Below, one piece after another: positions 1 through 8,077 of a DNA stretch of 64,000 nt. Where the stretch lies: the NCBI RefSeq assembly GCF_009720365.1, contig NZ_ML769313.1, positions 766,990-830,989 of the forward strand. The letters are read 5' to 3'. Origin of the DNA: Catellatospora paridis (GTDB lineage: Bacteria; Actinomycetota; Actinomycetes; Mycobacteriales; Micromonosporaceae). Below the pieces are notes generated by a model. It had not been told where the DNA came from and searched no databases. It saw only the letters and a program-made list of their open reading frames with translations. The position numbers and the translations under genes are program-made. Numbering within the stretch: the first letter of the stretch is position 1; each line of letters starts with the position of its first letter.

Positions 1-21
1 GGGTTGCCCCATCGAGCTGGT

Positions 22-43
22 CGGGGCCGGTGGCGCGGCCCCG
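22..43 (-). terminator. Hairpin downstream of urtA
   Basis: A 7-bp perfect stem (CGGGGCC / GGCCCCG) with an 8-nt loop lies 27 nt past the urtA stop codon. No T-tract follows, so it may be a weak terminator or an mRNA-stabilising stem between urtA and the permease genes expected beyond the left edge. Confidence 0.4.
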
Positions 44-69
44 TGCACCGCTCCCCCGCCGCGGGTGGG

Positions 70-1314
70 TCAGGACAGGCCGGTCGCCCAGGGGTAGCCC
101 TTGAGGTACGGGTCCGGCTTGACCGGTCCGCCGGAGTTCCACACCTCGGTGATCAGGCCGTCGTCGCCGATCTTGCCGATGCGCGCGGTCTTGTGGATGT
201 GCTGCGTCGCGCCGTCGATGGTGACCAGGCCCTCGGGGGCCTCGAAGGTGACGCCGTTCGAGGCGCCCTTCACCTTCTCCACGTCGAACGAGCCGGCCTT
301 CTCGACCATGGCCTTCCACAGGTAGACCGACACGTAGGCGGCCTCCATCGGGTCGCTGGTCGGCTTGTCCGCGCCGAACTTCGCCTTGTACGCCTTGACG
401 AACTTGTCGTTGGCCGCGCCCGTGGTCGTCTGGTAGTAGTTCCACGCCGTGAGCTGGCCGGACAGGTACTGCGTGCCGATGCTCTTGACCTCCTCCTCGG
501 CGATCGACACCGAGACGACCGGCATCGACGCGGCGGTCAGCCCCGCGGACTTGTACTCCTTGAAGAAGGCCACGTTGCTGTCGCCGTTGAGGGTGTTGAA
601 CACGGCCTCGGCCTTGGACGCCTTGACCTTGTTGACGATCGTGCCGAACTCGGTGCTGCCCAGCGGCGCGTAGTCCTCACCGAGCACCTTCAGGCCGTTG
701 GCCTCGGCGTACGCCTTGATGATCTTGTTGGCGGTGCGCGGGAAGACGTAGTCGCTGCCGACCAGGTAGACCGACTTCTTGCCCTGCGCCTTGAGGTAGT
801 CCAGGCCGGGCACGATCTGCTGGTTGGTGGTCGCGCCGGTGTAGAAGATGTACGGCGACTGCTCCAGGCCCTCGTACTGCACCGGGTAGAACAGCAGCGC
901 CTTGTTCTCCTCGAAGACCGGCTTCACGGCCTTGCGGCTGGCCGAGGTCCAGCAGCCGAAGACGGCCGCGACCCGGTCCACTTTGATCAGCTTCTCCGCC
1001 TTCTCGGCGAACGTGGGCCAGTCCGAGGCGCCGTCCTCACCGACCGGTGCGAGCTTCTTGCCGAGCACGCCCCCCGCGGCGTTGATCTCCTCGACGGCCA
1101 GCATGATGGCGTCGCGGACGGTGACCTCGCTGATGGCCATGGTGCCCGACAGCGAGTTGAGCAGGCCCACCTTCACGGTGTCGCCCGAGGTGTCGGCGGT
1201 GACGCCGCCGGTGGTGTCGCTTTCGCCGGTCTTGCTGCCGCAGGCGCTGACCGCCAGCGCGGCGGCCAGGGCGACGCTGCAGGCCGCGAGGCGGCGTCGG
1301 TGGAATCTGAGCAT
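70..1314 (-). CDS. urtA: Urea ABC transporter substrate-binding lipoprotein
   Basis: 414-aa type-1 periplasmic-binding-fold protein that captures urea outside the membrane and delivers it to an UrtBCDE transporter. The first 25 residues are a lipoprotein signal peptide with lipobox LAVSAC (Cys25). The mature part begins [11 protein letters not shown] and contains [20 protein letters not shown] and FYPVQYEG, stretches typical of UrtA rather than branched-chain amino-acid binding proteins. The start at 1314 is chosen over the upstream in-frame ATG at 1365 because it begins the signal peptide and has AGGGAG 10 nt upstream. The permease and ATPase genes should follow beyond the left edge. Urea transport genes in actinobacteria are usually under GlnR control; a candidate GlnR box lies upstream. 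Confidence 0.93.
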   Translation of the reverse strand: MLRFHRRRLAACSVALAAALAVSACGSKTGESDTTGGVTADTSGDTVKVGLLNSLSGTMAISEVTVRDAIMLAVEEINAAGGVLGKKLAPVGEDGASDWPTFAEKAEKLIKVDRVAAVFGCWTSASRKAVKPVFEENKALLFYPVQYEGLEQSPYIFYTGATTNQQIVPGLDYLKAQGKKSVYLVGSDYVFPRTANKIIKAYAEANGLKVLGEDYAPLGSTEFGTIVNKVKASKAEAVFNTLNGDSNVAFFKEYKSAGLTAASMPVVSVSIAEEEVKSIGTQYLSGQLTAWNYYQTTTGAANDKFVKAYKAKFGADKPTSDPMEAAYVSVYLWKAMVEKAGSFDVEKVKGASNGVTFEAPEGLVTIDGATQHIHKTARIGKIGDDGLITEVWNSGGPVKPDPYLKGYPWATGLS

Positions 1315-1533
1315 CTTGGGGTATCTCCCTGATTCGGCGGTGCACAGGTCAAGGGGGAGAAGCACCTGGGGGGCGGGAGACGTCGGCGTCCTCGGCGTGG
1401 CGCGTGCCGGCCCGGAGCGGTGCGAGATCGGTCCTATGCGGATGCCGGCAGCGCGCAGCGGAGGCTTCGTCCGGTTGTGCCGGCCCGTGGGCGTCCGCCT
1501 GAATGCCAGGCACGGCTAGCGTCGGTGAGCGCG

Positions 1534-1549
1534 ATTTCAGTTCTGTTTC
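1534..1549 (-). promoter_or_regulatory. Candidate GlnR box upstream of urtA
   Basis: On the minus strand the sequence reads GAAAC-N6-GAAAT, two half-sites 11 bp apart, close to the actinobacterial GlnR pattern (gTnAC-N6-GaAAc). It lies about 220 nt before the urtA start. The function is inferred from the pattern and from the known nitrogen control of urt genes. Confidence 0.35.
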
Positions 1550-1606
1550 ATCGCCCTTAATACGCTGTATCTGTCCGTGTGAGATCTGGCCGTTGACCTG
1601 CGATAA

Positions 1607-1715
1607 CAACAAAAGCCGACGCCATCGGACCGCATCGTGTGCGGCCTTGGCGTCGGCTCTGCGAGCTATTCGGGAAGGAGTGACCGCATCGTCGCGTCAG
1701 CGAAGATGCTTCACG
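1607..1715 (-). ncRNA. Candidate small RNA upstream of urtA
   Basis: No protein gene is seen on this strand here. A promoter (1721-1749) predicts transcription from about 1714. About 55 nt later the transcript reaches an 11-bp perfect stem (arms 1648-1658 and 1614-1624), whose loop contains a second 5-bp stem (CCGCA/TGCGG). This is followed directly by TTTTGTTGTT, a well-formed intrinsic terminator. The product would be about 105-110 nt. It could be an independent sRNA, or a terminated leader controlling read-through into urtA about 290 nt downstream. It matches no RNA family I recognise. Confidence 0.5.
1614..1658 (-). terminator. Intrinsic terminator with T-tract
   Basis: Perfect 11-bp inverted repeat (AGCCGACGCCA / TGGCGTCGGCT) with a nested 5-bp stem. 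On the minus strand it is followed by four T residues and a T-rich run, which is rare in this GC-rich window. It would end the putative sRNA. Confidence 0.6.
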
Positions 1716-1720
1716 CAAGA

Positions 1721-1749
1721 AGTATCTTGAGCCGTCCGTGTCGTGTCAA
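1721..1749 (-). promoter_or_regulatory. Near-consensus sigma-70-type promoter
   Basis: On the minus strand: TTGACA (1749-1744), exactly 17 nt, then GATACT (1726-1721). The -35 is perfect and the -10 is a good match. It points towards the small-RNA candidate and urtA. Confidence 0.55.
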
Positions 1750-1784
1750 GACAGACGTCGTCCACCGCACGGATGTGACCCTAT

Positions 1785-1797
1785 GTAGAGTCTCTAC
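1785..1797 (+). promoter_or_regulatory. PadR operator overlapping a leaderless -10 box
   Basis: The 13-nt perfect palindrome GTAGAGTCTCTAC ends one base before the padR start codon. Inside it, TAGAGT (1786-1791) fits a -10 box and lies 7 nt before the ATG, which predicts a leaderless mRNA. A palindrome over the -10 box is where an autorepressor of this family would bind. Confidence 0.55.
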
Positions 1798-1798
1798 C

Positions 1799-2128
1799 AT
1801 GAACGCCGAACTGCGCTTGACCGTGCCGGTGGCACGAGTGCTCGCGGCCCTGGTCGCCGATCCGACCGGCGACCACTACGGGATGGAACTGATGCAGTCG
1901 TCCGGACTGCCCAGCGGGACGCTGTACCCGATCCTGGCCCGCCTCACCGAGGCTGGCTGGCTCGACAAACGCTGGGAGGACATCGACCCGTCCGAGGCGG
2001 GCCGCCCCGCCCGCGCGTACTACCGGCTCACGCCCGCAGCCCTGCCGGTCGCCCGGCAACGGCTCGCCGAACTGCACGAGCAGACACGTCCGGCGCACGC
2101 GCACGTCACCAAGGAGGCCACCGCATGA
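1799..2128 (+). CDS. PadR-family transcriptional regulator
   Basis: 109-aa winged-helix regulator. It has the PadR signature: YGMELMQSSGLPSGTLYPIL (recognition helix), then LTEAGWLDKRWE and GRPARAYYRLT (the wing). The start at 1799 gives the normal short PadR N-terminus; earlier in-frame codons (from 1637) add residues unlike the family. There is no Shine-Dalgarno sequence, and a -10 box sits 7 nt upstream, so the mRNA is probably leaderless. It overlaps the next gene by 4 bp (ATGA). PadR proteins usually repress their own operon, here two membrane proteins. Confidence 0.9.
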   Translation: MNAELRLTVPVARVLAALVADPTGDHYGMELMQSSGLPSGTLYPILARLTEAGWLDKRWEDIDPSEAGRPARAYYRLTPAALPVARQRLAELHEQTRPAHAHVTKEATA

Positions 2129-2961
2129 TCAGCCGTCTGTGCCACGGGCTGCTGGCGCGTGCGGCGCGGCGCTGGCCGGTGGACCTGCGCGACGCCATGC
2201 TCGCCGAGTGGCAGGCCGAACTGCACGTCCTGCCCACCACCGCACAGCGCCTGCGGTATGCCGCCAGCCTCGCCACATCGCGGCCGCATCGGGAAGGGGC
2301 GGTGGTGATCCGCCCGCATCGTGACGTCGCCCACGGACTGCTGTGGTTGCTGTCGATCACGGTGCTGCCGGCGGTCTACCTGCCGCTGGCTCTCAACTGG
2401 ACCTCCAGCACGGATCCGATCATGATCGTGTGGCAGACCTGGGTCGCCGCCGGGAGCGTCGTGGCGGCGGCCGTGCTGGGGATCGTCTGCGGGAGCCTCA
2501 CCACGGGGGTGACGCAGTCGATCAAACCGATGGCGGTGGCCCGGTGGACGACCGGCATCGCGTACGTCGCGATCCTGGCCTACTACGTGGTGGAGGGATC
2601 GCTGGACGGGGCTCTGCTGACCGACATGACGTACTGGGCGCTGAGCGCCGCGGCGCTGTGCACGCTGGCGGCCTGGGTCGCCAGAGCCGGGTGGATGTCG
2701 CTCTCCTGGGCGATCGTGGTGATCGCGGTGCCGGTCTCCTTCTGGTTCGCGAACCTGCACAACGGCCTCAGCGACTTCTCCGCGCTGGGCATGGAGCCGT
2801 TCTTCGGCGGCGAACACCTGCCGGCTTTCACCTTCGCGGTCGGCAAGCAGGAACTGCTCCACGTCATCATCTTCCTGTTCGTGTACGCGCATGTCCTGGT
2901 GCTGCGACACCGCGCGGTGCCGGTGCCCGTGGTCGAAGCCCCGAAGGAGGTCGCCGCGTGA
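2125..2961 (+). CDS. PadR-operon membrane protein, first paralogue
   Basis: 278-aa integral membrane protein. The cytoplasmic N-terminus (residues 1-60) carries RWPVDLRDAMLAEWQAELH followed by LRYAASLATSRPHR, a prefix region often found on PadR-controlled membrane proteins. About six hydrophobic segments follow, ending near residue 260. It starts by ATGA overlap with padR and overlaps the next gene by 4 bp, so the three genes are translationally coupled. It is clearly homologous to the next protein (same N-terminal motif and membrane layout), so the pair arose by tandem duplication. Function is unknown. Confidence 0.85.
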   Translation: MISRLCHGLLARAARRWPVDLRDAMLAEWQAELHVLPTTAQRLRYAASLATSRPHREGAVVIRPHRDVAHGLLWLLSITVLPAVYLPLALNWTSSTDPIMIVWQTWVAAGSVVAAAVLGIVCGSLTTGVTQSIKPMAVARWTTGIAYVAILAYYVVEGSLDGALLTDMTYWALSAAALCTLAAWVARAGWMSLSWAIVVIAVPVSFWFANLHNGLSDFSALGMEPFFGGEHLPAFTFAVGKQELLHVIIFLFVYAHVLVLRHRAVPVPVVEAPKEVAA

Positions 2962-3770
2962 TCAGGCGCCTGTGCCACGCGCTGCTCACCAGCGCTGCCT
3001 CGCGCTGGCCCGCCGACCTGCGCGCGGAGATGCTCGCCGAATGGCGGGCGGAACTGCATGCCCTGCCGGGAGGCGTCCGGCGGCTGCGGTACGCGGCGAG
3101 CCTGGCCATGTCGCGGCCGCACCGCGAGGCGGCGGTCGTGGTGCGGCCGGGACGGGACTTCGCGCACGCGGTGCTGTCGCTCGTGCTGCTGGCGGGACTG
3201 CCCATGCTCTACATGGACCTCGCCCTGGGCTGGACGACCGTCTACAGCGAGGACACCGTCACCTGGCAGGCCTGGGTCGGCGCGGGCAGCATCCTGGCCG
3301 CCGCCGGGCTGGCGATCATCTGCGCACGTGCCACCACGGGGGTGACGCAGCTGATCCGCCCGGTGCTGCTGCCGGTGTGGTGCGTCGGCAGCCTGTACGC
3401 GACACTGGCGGCCTGGCCGCTGCTGAGCGGACACCTGCCGAACCGGTCTAACCTCGCCTCCACGGCGCTCTGGGCGTTGAGCGCGGTCGCGCTGGGCACC
3501 CTCGCGGTCAGGGCACGCCCGGCGCTGGTGTCCTGGGGCCTCGTGGCGGCCGCCGTGCCGGTCTCCTTCTGGTTCATCACCATGGGCATCGAGACCATCG
3601 GGGAGGAGTACGTCGGCCGCGGCCCGCTGGCCGGATACCTGTTCACCCTCGCCGTCCGGACACCCGTGCACGTGGCGGTCTTCCTGCTCGTGTACGCCAA
3701 CTACCTGGCCCGGCGACATCGGGCGTCCGCACCCGATGTGGCAGCCACGCACGGTGCCGTGCGCTCGTAG
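2958..3770 (+). CDS. PadR-operon membrane protein, second paralogue
   Basis: 270-aa membrane protein starting at GTG 2958, with GGAGG 7 nt upstream inside the previous gene and a GTGA overlap with its stop codon. The N-terminus RWPADLRAEMLAEWRAELH and the motif VPVSFWF near residue 200 are shared with the first paralogue; about six transmembrane segments are visible. It is the last gene of the PadR operon, followed by a strong hairpin. The two paralogues might form a heteromeric membrane complex, but nothing in the sequence shows a substrate. Confidence 0.85.
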   Translation: MIRRLCHALLTSAASRWPADLRAEMLAEWRAELHALPGGVRRLRYAASLAMSRPHREAAVVVRPGRDFAHAVLSLVLLAGLPMLYMDLALGWTTVYSEDTVTWQAWVGAGSILAAAGLAIICARATTGVTQLIRPVLLPVWCVGSLYATLAAWPLLSGHLPNRSNLASTALWALSAVALGTLAVRARPALVSWGLVAAAVPVSFWFITMGIETIGEEYVGRGPLAGYLFTLAVRTPVHVAVFLLVYANYLARRHRASAPDVAATHGAVRS

Positions 3771-3782
3771 CGCGGCGGCATG

Positions 3783-3819
3783 CCGACGGCGTCACCCACG
3801 AACCGGGTGACGCCGTCGG
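3783..3819 (+). terminator. Terminator of the PadR operon
   Basis: Perfect 15-bp inverted repeat (CCGACGGCGTCACCC and its complement) with a 7-nt loop, 12 nt after the stop codon. No T-tract follows, as is common in actinomycetes. Confidence 0.7.
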
Positions 3820-3913
3820 TCGTCCGTCCACTCCGGAACCCGGCCGACGCCGCGCGCCCGTACCATGGCGGCATGCCAGCATCCAGGGTGGAGCGTACCT
3901 CGGCCGGTGCGGC

Positions 3914-5002
3914 ATGAGCCGCGACTCGGTGCCCGGCGACGACGTCGAGTTCGACCCGCTGAACGAGGACGAGCTGGCGGGACTGGGGCTGGAGCCGGCC
4001 CCGCTGCCGGTCCTGCCGCTGGGCGACGAGCCGACCCGGACCACCGCGCCCTATCTGTTCCCGACCGAGCGTTTCCGCGGCGAGTGGCACAGGCACCCGA
4101 TCAGGCTGGTCAAGGGGCTCTGCCTGATCGCCGTCTACGCCGGGCTGCTGATCACGCTCGCCGTGCAGCGCCTCAAGCCCGAGTACACCACCCGTGTCGT
4201 GGCTCTGCTCGCCGTCGGGGCACTGCTGCTGGCGGCCCACCGGGCGGCGCACTGGTGGTTCTCCCGGTTCGTGCTCACCAACAGGCGGCTGATGCTCATC
4301 GAGGGGGTGCTGACCCGGCGCGTGGCGATGATGCCGCTGCTGCGGGTGACCGACATGAGCTACTTGCAGTCGCCGGTGGGCCGGCTGCTCGACTTCGGCA
4401 CGTTCCACCTGGAGAGCGCCGGCTGGCGTGGCCCGCTGCGCCGCATCGCCGACCTGCCCAACCCGAACGAGCTGTACCTGCGGATCGTCGAGGAGATGTA
4501 CGAGCCCGCGGCCGTGGAGGCGCGGCTGGGCGTGAGCGTGGCCGGGGCCGTCCAGGAGGCGCTCTACGGTCCGCCGCTGGTCAACTACGACGGCTGGCTC
4601 GCCGTCGAGGTGGCCGACGAGGACGGCCCCGTCGCCGTGTCGCCGGGCCGCCGGTTCGCGCTGTACCCGGCGCGCACCTACCGCGTGACGATCACCATCG
4701 CCCCGTTCCCGGCCGGTGGCATCAGTGAGCCGCTGGTGGTCTCCGGGGGTGTCACCGACAACCGGGTGCGGTTCGAGGTCGAGATCGACAGCGATCACGC
4801 CGCGCTGCGCCGCACCGCGGCGGCGGTGCCCGCCTGGCACGACCGCGCGTCTTCGACGGAGTTCACGCTGGGGCCGTTCAGCGAGGACGACCGGCTCAGC
4901 GGATCGCCGTGGCTGTGGGTGCGGGTGGCGCAGGGCCGGCGGACGCTGCAGAGCATCGAACTGGAGGCCGACCTCGTCCCCGGCGACGGGGAGCGCGGTT
5001 GA
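3914..5002 (+). CDS. Bacterial PH-domain membrane protein coupled to CHAT protease
   Basis: 362-aa protein. Residues 1-60 are acidic and probably cytoplasmic. Two hydrophobic segments (about 75-95 and 97-115) lead into a bacterial PH (bPH2/YdbS-like) domain with the hallmark FVLTNRRLMLIEGVLTRR and LLRVTDMSYLQSPVGRLLDFG. The C-terminal half (about 215-360) is predicted to be all-beta and has no family I recognise. Its stop overlaps the start of the CHAT protease gene by 4 bp (TTGA), so the two are co-translated. The likely role is a membrane-anchored partner or sensor for the protease. The exact start is uncertain because no strong ribosome site is visible. Confidence 0.75.
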   Translation: MSRDSVPGDDVEFDPLNEDELAGLGLEPAPLPVLPLGDEPTRTTAPYLFPTERFRGEWHRHPIRLVKGLCLIAVYAGLLITLAVQRLKPEYTTRVVALLAVGALLLAAHRAAHWWFSRFVLTNRRLMLIEGVLTRRVAMMPLLRVTDMSYLQSPVGRLLDFGTFHLESAGWRGPLRRIADLPNPNELYLRIVEEMYEPAAVEARLGVSVAGAVQEALYGPPLVNYDGWLAVEVADEDGPVAVSPGRRFALYPARTYRVTITIAPFPAGGISEPLVVSGGVTDNRVRFEVEIDSDHAALRRTAAAVPAWHDRASSTEFTLGPFSEDDRLSGSPWLWVRVAQGRRTLQSIELEADLVPGDGERG

Positions 5003-6273
5003 GCGAGGTCATCGCCACCGTCTCCATCCGCGCACCGCGTTCAGGCCCCGGCGTCGAGGTGTGCTTCGAGTTCCCGGCCACGGGCGAGACCGTGTACCTG
5101 CCGCTGCCGGACCGGCGGGCGCTGGAGGCGATGCGGCGCAAGGCAGGGGAGTACCTGCACCGGGTCGTGCCGCTGGTGGCCCGGCTCAACGCGACCGCCG
5201 AGCAGGCCGCGACGGCGCTGCGCATCCTGCTCAACGCGGGACGGGAGCTGACCGGGGTGCTGATCCCGGACGACATCTCCCGCTTCCTGCGGCTGGAGTC
5301 GGCGTTCCGGGCGGCGTGGCCGCGCTGGCAGGCCGCGGACTGGGACGACCCGCACCGTCCGATCCCGATGGTCGAGCTGCACTGCCACGACGAGACGCTG
5401 CCGCTGGAACTGCTGCCGCTGTTCGACTTCGGTTCGCTGCCGCCGCTGCGCACGTACGACGACCTGGTCCGGGCGGCCTCGCGCTTCCTCGGGTTCGCCA
5501 CCGTGGTGCGCCGGGTGGTGCCCGCCCGCGCCACGGCCGACTCGGTGCTGCGCAACGAGCCCGCGCTGCCGGTGCAGTTCCTGCGGCACCGTGAGCTGGG
5601 CAGCGCCCGCGACGAGGAGCGTTTTCTGACCTCCCTCGGCGCGCATGTGCAGGTGGAGGGCCCGTGGCCGGTGGCGCAGGACGAGGAGGCGGTCCGCACG
5701 TCGCTGCTGCGGGCCCTGTACGACGGCGCACCGCTGGACGGCGGTACAGGTGGCGGCACACCGGTGCAGGTGCAGCATTTCGCCTGCCACTGCGACACCA
5801 GCGCCGAGTTCGACGACGACTACGCGCTGGTGCTGTCGACGCGCAACGGCAAGACCCGCCGGGTGACCTTCGGCGAGCTGCGGGAGGGCTACTACGACCG
5901 GTTCTTCGCCGACCGCAGCACCGCCGGGCACCGCGCCGTGATCATCCTCAACGCGTGCGCGTCCTCGCGCACCAACCCGCTGACGGCGTACTCGTTCCCG
6001 CGCTGGTTCCTCAACCACGGGCACCGGGCGTTCATCGGCACCGAGACCGACGTGCCCGACGGCGTCGCGGGCGGCTTCGCGGCGGCGTTCTACGGCAGGC
6101 TGCTGGAGGCGCGCCGCCCGCTCGGCGAGGCCGTGGTGTGGGCCCGCCGGGACCTGCTGCGCGACTTCCGCAACCCGCTCGGCCTGCTTTACGTGATGTA
6201 CGGCGACACGCAGCTCACCGTCGAGCGGGCCCGCCCCGGCATCTACCGCGCGTCAGCCGGCCGGGCGGCGTAG
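4999..6273 (+). CDS. CHAT-domain (caspase-like) protease
   Basis: 424-aa protein. The C-terminal part is a CHAT domain: the His motif VQHFACHCD (His264) and the Cys motif VIILNACASS (Cys320) give the expected catalytic dyad, followed by FIGTETDVPDGVAGGFAAAF. The first 200 residues carry no recognised domain and may bind the partner or substrate. The start is TTG 4999 with GGGGAG upstream, overlapping the PH-protein stop. CHAT proteases are caspase relatives used in signalling and anti-phage suicide systems. Coupling to a membrane PH protein suggests a membrane-localised protease. No TPR repeats and no obvious substrate gene are present. Confidence 0.82.
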   Translation: MSEVIATVSIRAPRSGPGVEVCFEFPATGETVYLPLPDRRALEAMRRKAGEYLHRVVPLVARLNATAEQAATALRILLNAGRELTGVLIPDDISRFLRLESAFRAAWPRWQAADWDDPHRPIPMVELHCHDETLPLELLPLFDFGSLPPLRTYDDLVRAASRFLGFATVVRRVVPARATADSVLRNEPALPVQFLRHRELGSARDEERFLTSLGAHVQVEGPWPVAQDEEAVRTSLLRALYDGAPLDGGTGGGTPVQVQHFACHCDTSAEFDDDYALVLSTRNGKTRRVTFGELREGYYDRFFADRSTAGHRAVIILNACASSRTNPLTAYSFPRWFLNHGHRAFIGTETDVPDGVAGGFAAAFYGRLLEARRPLGEAVVWARRDLLRDFRNPLGLLYVMYGDTQLTVERARPGIYRASAGRAA

Positions 6274-6684
6274 CCGCACGAGCAGCTCGTCGGCCAGCGG
6301 CACCAGGAACACCGCCATGGTCAGCACGACCCCGGCCGCGACCTGGTCCAGCCCGATCAGCGCGGCGGCGTGCGCGCTCGTGCCCACGACCCAGCACAGG
6401 TAGGCCACGGCGGCCAGCACGTAGAAGTGCGGCAGCGGCCGCTCGTCGGCGGGCAGCTTCTGCCCGGCCAGCCACAGGTAGCCGACGGTCCCGGCCAGGC
6501 CGACCGCGACCAGGGTGACCAGCAGCGCGCGCCGCTCGGGACCGACCACCGCGGCCAGCGGCACGAAGAACGCCAGCGTCTCCGCGGGCACGTACTTGAC
6601 CAGCCGCTCGGGAAGCCCGTCCCCGCCGACCGGGCCGGCGTTCGGGCTGCGGAACCGCACGGGCGGGACGACGGTGCGAGGCAT
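6253..6684 (-). CDS. Small four-helix membrane protein convergent with CHAT gene
   Basis: 143-aa protein with four hydrophobic segments (about residues 33-50, 55-75, 87-105 and 112-132) and the conserved-looking stretch LVKYVPAETLAFFVPLAA before the first. GGAG lies 5 nt before the ATG. Its 3' end overlaps the end of the CHAT gene by 21 bp on the opposite strand. No family function is recognised. It is encoded next to a membrane protease module and could be its regulator or target, but that rests on position only. Confidence 0.7.
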   Translation of the reverse strand: MPRTVVPPVRFRSPNAGPVGGDGLPERLVKYVPAETLAFFVPLAAVVGPERRALLVTLVAVGLAGTVGYLWLAGQKLPADERPLPHFYVLAAVAYLCWVVGTSAHAAALIGLDQVAAGVVLTMAVFLVPLADELLVRLRRPAG

Positions 6685-6784
6685 GGCCGCTCCAGGGTCG
6701 GGGAATCAAGACATTCAACACCATGCGCGCGTACGCGGGCGCGCGAGTTGGCGTCCGGGCGCACCGGTGTGTCAGTGTCGCGGG

Positions 6785-8077
6785 ATGACCACCCTGGGGA
6801 GGCCCGACGGCTGGCGACGCCCCAGCCCGACCGTCGAGCAGCGGCGGGCGGACGTGTTCATCGCGCTCGCGGTGACGGCCGTGTCGCTGCTCAACCTGAC
6901 GTTGACCGCCAGCGTCGGAGCGTTCCACCTGGGTCCGCCGCCGAGCTGGCCGGAGCAGGTGGGCTGGTCGCTGGCGATCACGGCGCCGCTGGCGGTGCGC
7001 CGCCGGTTCCCGCTCACCGTCGCGGTGGTGGTGTCGGCGGCGTTCATCGTCGCTCAGGTCCGGGCCGCGCCGGAGATGCAGCTGGCCACCGGCGCGCTGT
7101 TCTGCGCGATCTACACGGCCGGGGCGTGGGCCGGCGATCACCGTCGCTCGCGGCAGGTGCGGTTGGGCATCATCGCCGCGATGTTCGGCTGGCTGCTGGT
7201 GTCGATCTGGCTGTCGATCGACGCCGTGCCGCCGGACGCGTTCGACGGGGCGACCGGGCCCGTGCCGCCGCTGCTCGCGGCGATCGTCAACGTGGTGCTG
7301 GTGAACGCGCTCATGTTCGGGTTCGGGTACTTCTTCGGCGAGACGGCGTGGGTGGCCGCGCGGCGGGAGCACCAGTTACAGGTGCAGGCCGATGAGCTGC
7401 GCCGGGCCCGGGACGAGGTGGGGGAGCGGGCCGTGATGGTCGAGCGGCTGCGCATCGCCCGGGAACTGCACGACGTGGTCGCCCACCACGTGTCGGTGAT
7501 GGGCGTGCAGGCGGCGGCGAGCCGCCGGGTGATGGACAAGGACCCGGTTCGGGCCCGTACGGCACTGGAGGCGATCGAGCAGAGCGCCCGCACCGCGGTG
7601 GACGAGCTGCGGCGCATGCTCAGCCTGCTGCGCCGGGGCACCGGCGCCGACGAGGGCCCGGCCACGGTGGGCATCGAACGGGTGGAGACGCTGCTGGACG
7701 GGGCCCGCGACGCCGGGCTGACGGTGCGGTTCGGGGTGTTCGGCGAACCGGTTCCCCTGCCGGACTCGCTTTCCCAGGCCGCCTACCGGATCGTGCAGGA
7801 GTCGGTCACGAACACGCTCAAGCACGCCGGAGCCGCCACCATCGACGTGCGGATCCGGTATCTGGCGCAGGAGCTGGAAGTCGAGTCCACCGATGACGGG
7901 CGCGGCGGGCGCGTCGAACGGCCGGGCGCGGGTCTGGGACTGATCGGCATGCGTGAGCGCGTCGCGGCCCATGACGGCAGCCTGGAGACCGGCCCGCGCC
8001 CGCAGGGCGGCTTCCGGGTGCGGGCCCGGTTCCCGCTCGCGGCGCACCCGGCGTGCCCGGCGGAGGCAGCGGTATGA
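6785..8077 (+). CDS. Sensor histidine kinase, NarL/LiaS type
   Basis: 430-aa membrane kinase. The N-terminal half has about five transmembrane segments (residues 20-190) with little extracellular sequence. A short coiled coil leads to a HisKA_3 domain with IARELHDVVAHHVSVM (His229) and a HATPase domain with QESVTNTLKHA (N box) and GAGLGLIGMRERV (G box). The start at 6785 gives the standard N-terminus; upstream in-frame sequence does not look coding. It overlaps the response-regulator gene by ATGA. The pair precedes an ABC-2 exporter, which it probably controls, as in many actinobacterial envelope- or drug-stress systems. Confidence 0.9.
   Translation: MTTLGRPDGWRRPSPTVEQRRADVFIALAVTAVSLLNLTLTASVGAFHLGPPPSWPEQVGWSLAITAPLAVRRRFPLTVAVVVSAAFIVAQVRAAPEMQLATGALFCAIYTAGAWAGDHRRSRQVRLGIIAAMFGWLLVSIWLSIDAVPPDAFDGATGPVPPLLAAIVNVVLVNALMFGFGYFFGETAWVAARREHQLQVQADELRRARDEVGERAVMVERLRIARELHDVVAHHVSVMGVQAAASRRVMDKDPVRARTALEAIEQSARTAVDELRRMLSLLRRGTGADEGPATVGIERVETLLDGARDAGLTVRFGVFGEPVPLPDSLSQAAYRIVQESVTNTLKHAGAATIDVRIRYLAQELEVESTDDGRGGRVERPGAGLGLIGMRERVAAHDGSLETGPRPQGGFRVRARFPLAAHPACPAEAAV

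Noticed and set aside
4-1332. 442-codon plus-strand frame opposite urtA
   Set aside because: It is the antisense shadow of urtA, with Arg/Gly/Val-rich sequence and no domain; urtA has a signal peptide, ribosome site and clear family.
1349-1612. 87-codon minus-strand frame upstream of urtA
   Set aside because: Lacks third-position bias and overlaps the putative leader and GlnR box; better explained as untranslated sequence.
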